Part shown: positions 1 to 10,779 of the stretch, in pieces
Numbering within the stretch: the first letter of the stretch is position 1
Layout: every line of letters starts with the position of its first letter
Assembly: GCA_003022725.1 (NCBI GenBank)
Contig: PXSQ01000027.1
Coordinates: forward strand, 1 to 62,657
DNA: 62,657 bases
Source of the DNA: Halobacteriales archaeon SW_7_65_23
GTDB lineage: Archaea; Halobacteriota; Halobacteria; Halobacteriales; Haloarculaceae
Reading direction: 5' to 3'
Notes under the pieces: model-generated
What the model saw: the letters and a program-made list of their open reading frames with translations, nothing else
Databases searched by the model: none
What the model was told of the DNA's origin: nothing
Made by a program: the position numbers and the translations under genes

Positions 1-108
1 TAGTGGTTGTTGTGATTATTTTCAGAGTGCCCCAGAAAAACAGGTGTTTCGGGGCTTGAACCGTCGGTATTCTGTCTGCCCGGCGGTAAAGAGTCACAAC
101 AACCACTA
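1..108. mobile_element. Family A MITE-like element (copy A1, left edge at window boundary)
   Basis: TAGTGGTTGTTGTGATTATTTTC...GGCGGTAAAGAGTCACAACAACCACTA, terminal inverted repeats, followed by TCA. Confidence 0.75.
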
Positions 109-142
109 TCAGTGGCGACGGGTCCCCGACCGCTCCCGGCGC

Positions 143-946
143 TCAGCGCGGGCCGTCCTTGCCGGGGTCAGGATCGAAGTCGGTCCCGGCCTCGCTGTCG
201 TCACCCAGGTGGTAGGTGTTGTCGAGGTACTCGAGAGCGTCGACGACGCCGCGGGCGACCTTGAGCTGGCCGCGCCGGAGGTTCTTCGAGACGGCGGGCT
301 TGGAGACGTCGAACTGGTCGGCCAGATCGCCGAGCGTCGTTCCGCGGGGCGACTGGAAGTAGCCCCGTTCGAGCGCCGACTCCAGGGTCTGCCGTTCGAC
401 GGTCGTCAGGCCGCGGCAGGCGTTGATGAGCTGCAGGCCCGCCGAGACGTTCTGGACGAAGTCCCGCAGCTCCGCCGGGCCGTTCTCCTGGCGGTTCATG
501 ATGATGAACTCGTTGTTGCGCTCTAGTTCGGCGAGCGTCTCGTCGGCGACGCCGGTGTCGTCGAAGCCGACGTGCCACAGCTCCGAGCCGGCCTCGATGT
601 AGAACGGGCCGGTGATGTAGCCGTCGTTGCCGCGGATCCGCTGCATCGCGTCCGTCTCGTCGATCGTCGTGCGGATGTGGGCGGTGTCGTCCCAGCGTTT
701 CTGGAGCTGGTAGTCGTGCATGTTCGAGTGGGCACGGAGCGTCTCCAGCCCGTTGTCCAGCGCCTCGCGGTCGTCGCCCTCGACGACCATCCGCGTCTCG
801 AGTTCGCGGCTCGCGGCGTCGAAGTCCCACTGGATCGCCGCGAACGACACGTCGTGATCCAGGGTACTGTCGATGAACGGACAGTCGTGTTGCTCCATTT
901 CCATCGAGATATCTATCACACGCTCGTCCTCCCTTTCCCCACCCAT
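143..946 (-). CDS. Bacterio-opsin-activator-type (HTH_10) helix-turn-helix regulator
   Basis: C-terminal LTTVERQTLESALERGYFQSPRGTTLGDLADQFDVSKPAVSKNLRRG; start uncertain (second Met MEMEQ possible). Confidence 0.85.
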   Translation of the reverse strand: MGGEREDERVIDISMEMEQHDCPFIDSTLDHDVSFAAIQWDFDAASRELETRMVVEGDDREALDNGLETLRAHSNMHDYQLQKRWDDTAHIRTTIDETDAMQRIRGNDGYITGPFYIEAGSELWHVGFDDTGVADETLAELERNNEFIIMNRQENGPAELRDFVQNVSAGLQLINACRGLTTVERQTLESALERGYFQSPRGTTLGDLADQFDVSKPAVSKNLRRGQLKVARGVVDALEYLDNTYHLGDDSEAGTDFDPDPGKDGPR

Positions 947-991
947 CCGCTACCTGCGGTATTAAATGCTTGGCTCAAGAACCCCCGCTTG

Positions 992-2656
992 ATGACAGTT
1001 CACAGGCACGGCGACCGCCCCTACGGGTGGATCGGCTCGCTCAGCGAGCGGCGAGCGACGCTCTCGCCCGAGCGCGTGGGCCTGATCGACGCCGACACCG
1101 GCGCCGAGTTCACCTACGCGGACCTCGACGAGCGGGCGAACCGCACTGCACGCCTGCTCCGGAACTGTGGCGTCGGGAAAGGCGACCGCGTCGCCGTCGT
1201 CTCGCGGAACCGCCCCGAACTCGTCGACCTCTACTTCGCGACGGCGAAGCTCGGTGCGATCCTCGCCCCGCTCTCCCACCGCCTCGCCGCGCGCGAACTC
1301 GGCGGGATGCTCGCCGACGTCGACCCGGAACTGCTCGTCGCCGGGGGGCCGTTCGCGGAGAAATGCACGGACGCCCTGGCCGAGGACGCGCTCGACCCCG
1401 CCGACCGTACCCTGCTCGGCTTCGGCGACGAGACGGCGGGGGAGGACGCCGCCGCGACCGGCGAGCAGACCTTCGCGGACGCGTTCGACGCCGACAGCGG
1501 CTGGGAGCGATACGACGGCGCACTCGCCGACGACGGGACGGCCGTCGACGGTCCCGAACTCGCGCTGTCGGACCCGCACCTCTTTTTGCACACCGGCGGT
1601 TCGACGGGGCTGCCCAAGCAGGTGGTCCAGACCCACGGCGGGATCGCCTGGAACGCGTTCAACACGATCATCTCCTGGGGGCTGCGCCCCGACGACACGA
1701 CGCCGATGGTGTTCCCCATGTTCCATACTGGCGGCTGGAACGTCCTCACTATCCCCTTCTTCCACATGGGTGGGACGGTGATCATCTCGCGGGACTTCGA
1801 CGCCGGCCGGGTGCTCTCGCTGGTCGAGGAACACGCCGCAACGGTGCTCGTCTCGGTCCCCGCAGTGCTGCGGTTCATGGTCGAGGACGACGACTGGGCG
1901 GCGACAGACCTCTCCTCGCTGCGGCTGGTCAAAAGCGGCGGCGGCCCCTGCCGGGACGCGATCATCGAGGCCTGGAGCGAGCGCGGGCTCTCGGTCTCCC
2001 AAGGGTACGGCCTCACCGAGTGCGGCCCGAACAACTTCGCGATGCCCGACAACTTCCCCCGGGAGAAAACCGACAGCATCGGCATGCCCTGCCTGTACGT
2101 CGACGCCCGCGTCGTGGACGACGACGGCACGGAACTCCCGCGAGGCGAGGTCGGCGAACTCGAACTCGCCAGCCCCCACGCGGGCGACCGCTACTGGCGC
2201 AACGAGCGCGAAACCGAGAGGACGTTCGGTGGCGGCGGTGACGCCGGCCACGACGGCGACGGGACCGACGGCGAACATCCCTGGGTCTCGACGGGCGACC
2301 TCGCGCGGATCGACGAGGACGGCTACTTCCACATCGAAGGCCGCAAGAAGAACATGTTCGTCTCCGGCGGCGAGAACGTCTACCCGCCCGAAGTCGAGGA
2401 CGTCGTCACCGACCACCCGAAGGTGACCGAGGCCATCGTCGTGCCGGTCCCCGAGGAGAACTGGGGCGAGGTCGGGAAAGCCGTCGTCGAGGGCGACGAG
2501 TCGCTCACCCTCGACGAGCTCCGGGGATTCATGGAGGGCCGGATCGCGAAGTTCAAGCTCCCGAAACACCTCGCGTTCGTCAACGAGATGCCCACGAGCG
2601 GCCCCGGCAAGATCGACCGCAAGACCGTCGAGGAACGGTTCGGCGGCAGGGGATAA
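992..2656 (+). CDS. AMP-dependent acyl-CoA synthetase/ligase
   Basis: HTGGSTGLPKQVVQTH and YGLTECGPNN, STGDLARIDEDGYFHIEGRKKNMFVSGGENVYPPEVE motifs. Confidence 0.93.
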   Translation: MTVHRHGDRPYGWIGSLSERRATLSPERVGLIDADTGAEFTYADLDERANRTARLLRNCGVGKGDRVAVVSRNRPELVDLYFATAKLGAILAPLSHRLAARELGGMLADVDPELLVAGGPFAEKCTDALAEDALDPADRTLLGFGDETAGEDAAATGEQTFADAFDADSGWERYDGALADDGTAVDGPELALSDPHLFLHTGGSTGLPKQVVQTHGGIAWNAFNTIISWGLRPDDTTPMVFPMFHTGGWNVLTIPFFHMGGTVIISRDFDAGRVLSLVEEHAATVLVSVPAVLRFMVEDDDWAATDLSSLRLVKSGGGPCRDAIIEAWSERGLSVSQGYGLTECGPNNFAMPDNFPREKTDSIGMPCLYVDARVVDDDGTELPRGEVGELELASPHAGDRYWRNERETERTFGGGGDAGHDGDGTDGEHPWVSTGDLARIDEDGYFHIEGRKKNMFVSGGENVYPPEVEDVVTDHPKVTEAIVVPVPEENWGEVGKAVVEGDESLTLDELRGFMEGRIAKFKLPKHLAFVNEMPTSGPGKIDRKTVEERFGGRG

Positions 2657-2762
2657 TCACAGCAATCATCGTGGAGCGCGCCTTCCGTCGCGGTCGGTTG
2701 GACCCCTCGCCACCGCCGACCCTTTCGACGGAGTTTTAAGTCCGTACACTGGTACCGCCGGT

Positions 2763-3548
2763 ATGTCCGACGGCACGCTCACGATCGAGAGGAAGGGCGG
2801 CGTTGCGACCGTGACGCTCGACAACCCCGAGGGCCGGAACGCGTTCGACACCGGGACCGCGGACGAACTGATCGAGGCGGCGACGACGCTGGGGACCGAT
2901 CCCGACGTCCGCTGCATCGTGCTGACGCACACGAGCGACTTTTTTGGCATTGGGGCAGACCTCACGCAGCTCACTGGCGACGCCTCCGACGAGCCCGACA
3001 TCCGGCAGCTGGCGGGTCGCCTGCACGAGGCCGTGATCCAGTTCCACCAGGCGCCGACGCCGGTCGTCGGCGGCATCGACGGCGTCGCCGCGGGTGCGGG
3101 GTTCGGGCTGGCACTGCTCCCGGACCTGCTGCTGGTAAGCGAGGACGCCCGCCTGGAGTTCGCCTATCCGCGGATCGGTCTCACCGGCGACGGCGGCTCT
3201 ACGTTTTTCCTGCCGCGGCTGGTCGGGCTCCGCGCCGCGAAAGAGATCGCGCTGCTGGACGAGCCGATCGACGCCGAGCGCGCAGTCGAACTGGGGCTCG
3301 CCAACGAGGTCGTGCCGGCCGACGAGTTCGACGAGCGACTGGACGAACTCGCCAGTGACATTGCGGCGGGGCCGACCACAGCACTGGGCAACACCGCGCA
3401 GCTGCTGACCGAGAGCTTCGACCGGAGCCTCGAATCCCAGCTCGCGGCCGAGACCGACACGATCGGGCAGGCGACCGCGACTGAGGACTACGAACGCGGC
3501 TTCGCGGCGTTTTTCGGCGACGAGGATCCGGAGTTCGTCGGGCGCTGA
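2763..3548 (+). CDS. Enoyl-CoA hydratase/isomerase family protein
   Basis: Crotonase-fold pattern: RNAFDTGTADELIEAA, GIDGVAAGAGFGLALLPDLLLVSEDARLEFAYPRIGLTGDGGSTFFLPRLVG. Confidence 0.92.
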   Translation: MSDGTLTIERKGGVATVTLDNPEGRNAFDTGTADELIEAATTLGTDPDVRCIVLTHTSDFFGIGADLTQLTGDASDEPDIRQLAGRLHEAVIQFHQAPTPVVGGIDGVAAGAGFGLALLPDLLLVSEDARLEFAYPRIGLTGDGGSTFFLPRLVGLRAAKEIALLDEPIDAERAVELGLANEVVPADEFDERLDELASDIAAGPTTALGNTAQLLTESFDRSLESQLAAETDTIGQATATEDYERGFAAFFGDEDPEFVGR

Positions 3549-3699
3549 CGGGTCCGGCTCCCCGACTGCTCCCGCGATGGAGAATTAATCCGCCCCGGAA
3601 TTAATTTTCACGTGGGAAATTGAATGACAGAGTCGGGGGAGGTGGCAAAATATGGCAACTACTAAGATAGCGACGGCACCACGTACACACAGAGCGCAC

Positions 3700-4917
3700 A
3701 TGAATTTCAGCGAGGATCCGTCACACAATCTCATCAGATCGACGGCCGAGAGCATCGCGGCGGAGTACGGGCCGGAGTACTGGCGGGAGAAGGAGGAGGC
3801 CGGCGAGTTCGCCGAGGCGTTCTGGGACGAACTGGCCGAGGCGGACTTCCACGGCCTGCTGATCCCCGAGGAGTACGGCGGCGCGGAGATGGGGATGCAG
3901 GAGATGGGGCTCGCGATGGAGACCCTCTGTGCGGAGGGCTGTGGGATGGCGGGCACCTGGTATCTGGTGCTGACCGCCGGCATGGCCGCCGTCGGGATCA
4001 AAGAGCACGGCACCGAGGAGCAGAAGGAAAAATATCTCCCCGACATCGCGGCGGGGAAGCGGAACTTCTCGATCGGCATCACGGAACCGCGGGCAGGGAC
4101 GAACACGCTGAACGTCGAGACGCGCGCCGAGAAGGACTCCGCCGAGGAGACCTCGGCTGATCCCGCAGAAGCCACGGCTTCTGCGGACGGCGACGAGTAC
4201 GTGCTCAACGGCGAGAAAGCCTGGATCACCTTCTCCGATCGGGCGGAGAACATGATACTCGTCACGCGCACGACCCCGCGCGAGGAAGCCGACGGGCGGA
4301 CCGACGGGATCAGCCTGTTCATCATCGACATGGACGACCCCGGCATCGAGGTGTCGCCGATCCCCAAACACGCGATCAACTACTCGAAGTCCTGCGAGGT
4401 GTTCATCGAGAACGTCCGCGTGCCCGAGGAGAACCTGCTGGGCGAGGAAAACGGCGGCTGGTGGCCCCTCGTCGATATGCTCAACCCCGAGCGGATCGGC
4501 TTCGCCGCCGCCGGCACCGGCATCGGCAAACTGGCGGCCGACACCGCCATCGAGTACGCCAACGACCGCGAGGTGTTCGGAACACCGATCGGCACCCACC
4601 AGGCGGTGTCGTTCCCGATCACGAAGCCGTACGCCCGCATGGAGACGGCGGCGCTGATGCGGGACAAGGCCGCCTGGCTGTACGACCAGGGCGAGGACTG
4701 CGGCTACGAAACCAACGTGGCGAAGGCGACGGCCGTCGAGGCAGGTATCGAGGCGGTCAAGCAGTCGATGCAAGCCTTCGGCGGCTGGGGGTACGCCACG
4801 GAGTACGACGTCGAGCGCTGGTGGCGCGAGATCAACCTGACGCGGCTGGCCCCGGTCACCCAGCAGATGGCGTACAACCATATCAGCCAGCAGCTCGGCT
4901 TCCCGAGGTCATACTAA
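3700..4917 (+). CDS. Acyl-CoA dehydrogenase
   Basis: [76 protein letters not shown]. Confidence 0.93.
   Translation: MNFSEDPSHNLIRSTAESIAAEYGPEYWREKEEAGEFAEAFWDELAEADFHGLLIPEEYGGAEMGMQEMGLAMETLCAEGCGMAGTWYLVLTAGMAAVGIKEHGTEEQKEKYLPDIAAGKRNFSIGITEPRAGTNTLNVETRAEKDSAEETSADPAEATASADGDEYVLNGEKAWITFSDRAENMILVTRTTPREEADGRTDGISLFIIDMDDPGIEVSPIPKHAINYSKSCEVFIENVRVPEENLLGEENGGWWPLVDMLNPERIGFAAAGTGIGKLAADTAIEYANDREVFGTPIGTHQAVSFPITKPYARMETAALMRDKAAWLYDQGEDCGYETNVAKATAVEAGIEAVKQSMQAFGGWGYATEYDVERWWREINLTRLAPVTQQMAYNHISQQLGFPRSY
4141..4186 (+). repeat. Paired perfect micro-hairpins inside acyl-CoA dehydrogenase gene
   Basis: GCCGAGG-AGA-CCTCGGC (4141-4157) and CCGCAGAAGCC-AC-GGCTTCTGCGG (4163-4186). 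Confidence 0.85.
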
Positions 4918-4919
4918 GG

Positions 4920-6824
4920 ATGTTCGAGAAACTACTCGTCGCAAACAGGGGGGAGATCGCCGTTCGCGTCATGGCCGCCTGTGAGGAACTGGGGATCGAC
5001 ACCGTCGCCGTCTACAGCGACGCGGACCGCGACGCCGGCCACGTCGCGTACGCCGACGAAGCGTACAACGTCGGCCCCGCACCGGCCAGCGAATCGTACC
5101 TCGACCAGGAGACAATCGTCGAGACTGCCCAGGAAGCGGGCGCCGACGCGATCCACCCCGGCTACGGCTTCCTCGCGGAGAACGCGAGCTTCGCCCGCCG
5201 GATCGAGGAAACAGAGGGACTGACCTGGGTCGGCCCGCCCAGCGACGCGATGGAACAGCTCGGCGAGAAGACCCGCGCCCGCCAGGCCATGCAGGCGGCG
5301 GATGTCCCGGTCGTGCCGGGAACGACCGAACCGGTCGAGACGGCCGCGGAGGTCCGCGAGATCGGCGAGGAGTTCGGCTACCCCGTCGCGATCAAGGCTG
5401 AGGGCGGCGGCGGCGGCCGCGGGATGCAGATCGTCCGCGATTCCGGGGACGCCGAGGACGCCCTGGAAACCGCCAAGCGCGAGGGCAAGGCGTACTTCGA
5501 CAACGACTCGGTGTACGTCGAGAAGTACCTGGAGGCGCCGAAACACATCGAGGTCCAGATCCTCGCCGACGAGCACGGCAACGTCCGCCACCTCGGCGAG
5601 CGGGACTGCTCGCTGCAGCGGCGCCACCAGAAGGTAATCGAGGAGGCACCGAGTCCGTCGCTCTCGGACAACCTCCGCGAGCAGATCGGTGACGCCGCCC
5701 GCCGCGGGGTCCGCGAGGCCGGCTACACCAACGCCGGGACCGTCGAGTTCCTCGTCGAGGACAGCGGTGCGTCGGAGACGCACCAGAACGGAGGCGGCGA
5801 AGCCGCCGACAGCGACTTTTACTTCATGGAGGTCAACACCCGGATCCAGGTCGAGCACACCGCCACCGAGGAAGTGACGGACATCGACGTCGTCCGCTGG
5901 CAGATCCGCGTCGCCGCGGGCGAGGAGCTCTCCTTCGCACAGGACGACGTCGAGATCGAGGGCCACGCGATCGAGTACCGGATCAACGCCGAGAACCCCG
6001 CCAGGGAGTTCTCGCCCACCCCTGGCCCGCTGGAGACGTACGACCCGCCGGGCAGCATCGGCGTGCGCCTCGACCACGCCGTCAGCCAGGGTGACGAGAT
6101 CGGCGGCGACTACGACTCGATGATCGCGAAACTCATCGTGTGGGCGGAAGACCGCGAGTGCTGCATCGAGCGCTCGAAGCGGGCGCTGGAACACTACGCG
6201 GTGGAGGGTGTCCACACGACGATCCCGTTCCACCGGCTGATGCTCACCGACGAGGCCTTCGTCGAGGGCCGCCACACCACGAAGTACCTCGACGAGGAGC
6301 TCGACGACGAGCGGATCGCCGACGCGGTCGACCGCTGGGGCAGCGAGCCCGCGTCCGGCGGGGGACCGTCCGCCGAGATGCACGAGGTGACGGTCGAGAT
6401 CGACGGCAGGCGGTTCGACGTCGTGCTCGAAGACCTCCCGAAAGGCGTGGGCAGTGGGGCCGCGTCCGGGGCCGAGGCCGGCGGAAGTACTGACGGCGCG
6501 AGTAGTTCAGGTGCGAGCAGTTCGAGTGGGGGCAGTTCTAGCGGCGGCAGCAGTGCGAGCGCCGGCGGGTCCGGTAGCGGGTCGTCGGACGACGAGGCGG
6601 CGAAAATGAAGGACGGCGCGATCGCCGCCGACATGCAGGGGACGATCCTCTCCGTGGACGTCGCCGAAGGAGACGAGATCACCGAGGGCGACGTCATCTG
6701 CGTGCTGGAGGCGATGAAGATGGAAAACGACGTGACGGCGCCCCGCGGCGGGACGGTCGAAAGCGTCAGCGTCGCGGCGGGCGACACCGTCGACATGGGT
6801 GACACCCTGATCGTCCTGGAGTGA
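4920..6824 (+). CDS. Acyl-CoA carboxylase biotin carboxylase subunit with C-terminal biotin carrier domain
   Basis: [20 protein letters not shown] start; biotin site EAMKMEND; Ser/Gly-rich linker. Confidence 0.95.
   Translation: MFEKLLVANRGEIAVRVMAACEELGIDTVAVYSDADRDAGHVAYADEAYNVGPAPASESYLDQETIVETAQEAGADAIHPGYGFLAENASFARRIEETEGLTWVGPPSDAMEQLGEKTRARQAMQAADVPVVPGTTEPVETAAEVREIGEEFGYPVAIKAEGGGGGRGMQIVRDSGDAEDALETAKREGKAYFDNDSVYVEKYLEAPKHIEVQILADEHGNVRHLGERDCSLQRRHQKVIEEAPSPSLSDNLREQIGDAARRGVREAGYTNAGTVEFLVEDSGASETHQNGGGEAADSDFYFMEVNTRIQVEHTATEEVTDIDVVRWQIRVAAGEELSFAQDDVEIEGHAIEYRINAENPAREFSPTPGPLETYDPPGSIGVRLDHAVSQGDEIGGDYDSMIAKLIVWAEDRECCIERSKRALEHYAVEGVHTTIPFHRLMLTDEAFVEGRHTTKYLDEELDDERIADAVDRWGSEPASGGGPSAEMHEVTVEIDGRRFDVVLEDLPKGVGSGAASGAEAGGSTDGASSSGASSSSGGSSSGGSSASAGGSGSGSSDDEAAKMKDGAIAADMQGTILSVDVAEGDEITEGDVICVLEAMKMENDVTAPRGGTVESVSVAAGDTVDMGDTLIVLE
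5766..5807 (+). repeat. Paired perfect micro-hairpins inside biotin carboxylase gene
   Basis: GGTGCGTC-GGA-GACGCACC (5766-5784) and GGCGGC-GAA-GCCGCC (5793-5807). Confidence 0.85.
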
Positions 6825-6828
6825 TACC

Positions 6829-8583
6829 ATGAAAGTACGCGTCTCAGCCGAAACGACCGAGGAACAGGCGCGGGTCATCGCCGAGGCGTTCGCCGCGCAG
6901 TACTATGACGACGTCACGGTACTGACCGACGGCGGCGAGGAACTCGCCGACGTGCCGTATCACGGTCCCGGCCACGTCCCGGGCCCGGAGCCCGAGAGCG
7001 GGCCGACCGAGCGCGAACAAACGCTGTGGGAGGAGATCGCCGAGATCCACGAGGGCGGCCCGGAGAAGTACAAGGAGCAACTGCCCGAGCAGGGCAAACA
7101 CTTCGTCCGTGACCGCATCGACCTGTGGTTCAATTCCGGGCAGAGCTCGGCAGGCAGCCAGACGCAGTCCGGCAACGACGACGGGTTCCTGTTCGAGGAC
7201 GGCACGTTCGCGGAGTTCGACGCCGACGACAAGCTCCCGGCGGACGCGATGATCACGGGCGGCGCCGAGTTCGAGGGCCGGGACGTCCACTTCATGGCCA
7301 ACGACTACACGGTCAAGCGCGGCAGCATGGCCGCCAAGGGCGTCGAGAAGTTCCTCCGGATGCAGCAGCGGGCCTTGAAAACGGCAAAACCGGTGCTGTA
7401 CCTGATGGACTCCTCGGGCGGACGGATCGACCAACAGACCGGCTTCTTCGCCAACCGCGAGGGGATCGGGAAGTACTACTACAACCACTCGATGCTCTCC
7501 GGGCGGGTCCCGCAGATCTGCGTTCTCTACGGGCCCTGTATCGCGGGGGCGGCTTACACCCCTGTCTTTGCCGACTTCACGATCATGGTCCGGGACATGT
7601 CCGCGATGGCGATCGCCAGCCCGCGGATGGTCCAGATGGTCACCGGCGAGGACATCTCCATGGAGGACCTGGGCGGCCCGGACGTCCACGCCCGCCACTC
7701 GGGGAGCGCCGACCTCGTCGCCGACGACGAGGAGCACGCCCGGGAACTGGTCGCGCAACTCATTTCCTATCTGCCGGACAACAGCGACGAGAAACCGCCC
7801 CGGACTGAGGGGACCACCCCCGCAAAGTCGCCGAAGGACATCGACAGCGTGATCCCCCAGGCGCCGAACCGGGGCTACGACATGACGACGCTGATCGACT
7901 GCGTCGTCGACGCCGGCTCGTGGTTCGAACTCCAGCCCGAGTTCGGCCCGGAGATACTCACCGGGTTCGCGCGCATCGACGGCCGACCCGTGGGGATCGT
8001 CGCCAACCAGCCCGCCCAGCGCGCCGGCGCCATCTTCCCCGACGCCGCCCAGAAAGCCGCCGAGTTCATCTGGAAGTGCGATGCGTTCAACGTCCCGCTA
8101 CTGTACCTCGCTGACACGCCCGGCTTTATGGCTGGCTCGGGGGTCGAGAAGGAGGCCATTCTCGAGAAGGGCCAGAAGATGATCTACGCGACCTCCTCGG
8201 CGACGGTCCCGAAACAGTGCGTCGTGGTCCGGAAAGCCTACGGCGCCGGCATCTACGCGATGTCCGGCCCGGCGTACGATCCCGAGTCGACGATCGCACT
8301 TCCGTCGGGCGAGATCGCCATCATGGGCCCGGAAGCGGCGATCAACGCCGTCTATGCGCGGAAACTCGCCGAGATCGACGACGAGGAGGAGCGCAAGCAC
8401 AAAGAGCAGGAACTCCGTGAGGAGTACCGCGAGGACATCGACGTCCACCGGATGGCCAGCGAGGTCGTCATCGACGAGATCGTCCCGCCGAGTACCCTCC
8501 GCCGCGAGCTGGGGAACCGCTTCGAGTTCTACGAAACTGTCGAGAAGGACCTTCCTGACAAGAAACACGGGACGATCCTCTGA
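6829..8583 (+). CDS. Acyl-CoA carboxylase carboxyltransferase subunit
   Basis: MDSSGGRIDQQTGFFANREGIGKYYYNHSMLSGRVPQICVLYGPCIAGAAY; second CT half ADTPGFMAGSGVEKEAI. Confidence 0.94.
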   Translation: MKVRVSAETTEEQARVIAEAFAAQYYDDVTVLTDGGEELADVPYHGPGHVPGPEPESGPTEREQTLWEEIAEIHEGGPEKYKEQLPEQGKHFVRDRIDLWFNSGQSSAGSQTQSGNDDGFLFEDGTFAEFDADDKLPADAMITGGAEFEGRDVHFMANDYTVKRGSMAAKGVEKFLRMQQRALKTAKPVLYLMDSSGGRIDQQTGFFANREGIGKYYYNHSMLSGRVPQICVLYGPCIAGAAYTPVFADFTIMVRDMSAMAIASPRMVQMVTGEDISMEDLGGPDVHARHSGSADLVADDEEHARELVAQLISYLPDNSDEKPPRTEGTTPAKSPKDIDSVIPQAPNRGYDMTTLIDCVVDAGSWFELQPEFGPEILTGFARIDGRPVGIVANQPAQRAGAIFPDAAQKAAEFIWKCDAFNVPLLYLADTPGFMAGSGVEKEAILEKGQKMIYATSSATVPKQCVVVRKAYGAGIYAMSGPAYDPESTIALPSGEIAIMGPEAAINAVYARKLAEIDDEEERKHKEQELREEYREDIDVHRMASEVVIDEIVPPSTLRRELGNRFEFYETVEKDLPDKKHGTIL

Positions 8584-8612
8584 GGCGGTCCTGCCGCGAG
8601 AACGCTTCTTTC

Positions 8613-8980
8613 CTAGACCGGCGCCCCTTGGTAGGTGTAGTCACCGAACCCGAGGAGCGGGAAGAAAATGAATCCCAGGAACCACAGCCCGAGTGCGAAC
8701 CCGATACCCTGTCCGAACGCCCGCGACACGCCGCTTAACATCTTGTACAGCCCATAGATGTTCACCAGGGGGATGAACAGAATGATCAGCAGCCACCACC
8801 ATTTGTTGTCACCGATCTGTAACATGATGTAGAGATTGTATATCGGGATGATCGCTGCCCAGCCCGGCTGGTTGGCCTTCGTGAACGTTTTCCACATGCC
8901 CGCGATTGCCAGGACCACGAGGACGAGCACGACCAGTCCGAACGTCCCGAACACGGACTCCTGGAGAACGATCCCACCCA
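8613..8980 (-). CDS. Small membrane protein (DUF5684-like)
   Basis: KANQPGWAAIIPIYNLYIMLQIGDNKWWWLLIILFIPLVNIYGLYKMLSGVSRAFG. Confidence 0.75.
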
Positions 8981-9284
8981 TGTGTATGCCTAACATATAT
9001 GCGAATTCTAATACCATTCACATAATACTTCCGGCCATTCCGGGTGGTGGATTGCCGGTAGCGGGAACAGTCGAACAATCGAGTGCCGGTCGCCGGTAAT
9101 GACTCACCGGAAATTCCCCGCCGCAAGGAGGATGAAAATTCGCTTTGAGTTATCCAGCGAACCGGGCCGACGGAACGGGTCACGCGGGGACGGAACAGCC
9201 GGGGCCGAACCAGTGACTCAAAATCAGATTTGAGTCACCGGAGCGTTTTATGCTATCGGGAGTCAACCACTGGACAAGCCACCT

Positions 9285-9746
9285 ATGTCACGACTGCTTC
9301 CCACGGGGACGGACGCTTCGCCCGACAGGGGCGGCGACCCGTCGGTGCTGTACGTCGACAGCGACCAGACCCAGAACGTGATCTCGACGCTCTCCTCGGA
9401 CACCGCCTACGAAATCTTCCGGCGGCTGGACGAACAGCCGCTGACGCCCTCGGAGCTGGCCGACCGCCTCGACATCTCGGTCCAGAACGCGAGCTACCAT
9501 CTGGAGAACCTCCAGGAGGCGAACCTCGTCGAGGTCATCGACACCTGCTACTCGGAGAAAGGGCGCGAGATGGACATCTACGCGGTCACGAGCGACCCGA
9601 AGGTGTTGATCCTGGGCAGCGGGAACGACCAGGCGAGCGTCCAGCGGGCATTCGGCCAGCTCGCCGGCGTTGTCGGCGTCTCCGCAGTGTTTATCGCGGC
9701 CTGGCAGTCAGTCGCGGGGCTCGTGGAAACGCTTATCGGCTCGTAG
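9285..9746 (+). CDS. ArsR-like winged helix-turn-helix regulator
   Basis: TLSSDTAYEIFRRLDEQPLTPSELADRLDISVQNASYHLENLQEANLVEVIDTCYSEKGREMDIYAV. Confidence 0.88.
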   Translation: MSRLLPTGTDASPDRGGDPSVLYVDSDQTQNVISTLSSDTAYEIFRRLDEQPLTPSELADRLDISVQNASYHLENLQEANLVEVIDTCYSEKGREMDIYAVTSDPKVLILGSGNDQASVQRAFGQLAGVVGVSAVFIAAWQSVAGLVETLIGS

Positions 9747-9779
9747 TAATCTCTGACCGGGGAGTCGTCTCACCACGCT

Positions 9780-10634
9780 CTACGCCTCGAAGACGCCGCT
9801 CACGTAGTGGTGGACGAATACGCCCGAGTACAGCGCGGTGACAGCCATGTCGAAAGCGAACCGAACGCCGCCCGCGAAGGAGAGCCCGAACGAACGGAGC
9901 ACGACAGTCGTCTCACCGTACCGGATGGTGAGTGCGATCGGACTCTCGGGGTTGGCAAGCCGCGTGTCGAGCGCGACGCCGACGCCCAGCAGGAGCGCGA
10001 ACCCGGCGACGACGAAGAACGCTTTCCGCCTGTGGAGCGTGGTGACCTGCCAGCTGGTCCGGAGCGCGCTGGCCGGGCCGTACCCGCCGACGAAGCACGC
10101 CTCGGGGACGAACCAGAATTTCAACAGCAAGTAGAGGACGCTGGCCGCGACGGCCAGCAGCACGACCACGTCGGTAGTGAAGGCGCTCGCACCTGCCGCC
10201 TGGAGCGCGGCGCGGACCGGCCGCGAGAGCACCCGGGCGACGAACAGGCCGGTCGAGCCAAGCAGGGTGACCACGAGGAGTGCAGCGCCGGCGAACGCCG
10301 GGAACCGCCGGAACACTGTCCGGAGAGCACTCGCAGGCGACGGGTTTCGCTGGGCCAGCGTCTCGCGCCCGACCACGCCGACGTACCCCCTGCCGACGAA
10401 CACCCCGGCGACGCCGAGGAGGGCGCCCACCAGCGCCAGCTCACGGGGGCCGAGCAGCACGGCCAGCTGGAGGAAGCCGACGCCCAGAAACACCGCCGGG
10501 ATCGACGGCCGGGCGAGCACGAGTCGGCTGCTCCACCGGAGCGACTCCGTCACGGACCGCTGGAGTGCCGTACCCTCGACCTGCTGACAGCGGACGCAGC
10601 CACACCCCTCGACGTCTGCTCGTAATTTAGCCAT
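9780..10634 (-). CDS. Multi-pass membrane protein, unknown function
   Basis: Long ORF with several hydrophobic segments and CGCVRCQ near N-terminus. Confidence 0.65.
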   Translation of the reverse strand: MAKLRADVEGCGCVRCQQVEGTALQRSVTESLRWSSRLVLARPSIPAVFLGVGFLQLAVLLGPRELALVGALLGVAGVFVGRGYVGVVGRETLAQRNPSPASALRTVFRRFPAFAGAALLVVTLLGSTGLFVARVLSRPVRAALQAAGASAFTTDVVVLLAVAASVLYLLLKFWFVPEACFVGGYGPASALRTSWQVTTLHRRKAFFVVAGFALLLGVGVALDTRLANPESPIALTIRYGETTVVLRSFGLSFAGGVRFAFDMAVTALYSGVFVHHYVSGVFEA

Positions 10635-10779
10635 CGGTGCGTGCGCAGGGGTGGTATGCTCGCGTTCCCCGACGGGAACTGGCGATCCAGCGTCGGCGGA
10701 ACAGTCCGGTCAGTTGCAGTCGGTTCGCAGCCCTGAGCATGGTGGTTGACTCCCTGTCTGGACAGTCCGAGCGCTACGG

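Noticed and set aside
962-2569. 535-aa antisense ORF opposite the acyl-CoA synthetase
   Set aside because: Typical spurious long antisense ORF of GC-rich haloarchaeal DNA; Arg/Val/Glu-rich with no recognisable motifs.
2652-2672. GGGATAATCACAGCAATCATCG resembling a family A right end after the acyl-CoA synthetase stop
   Set aside because: Too short and mismatched, with no partner TIR found.
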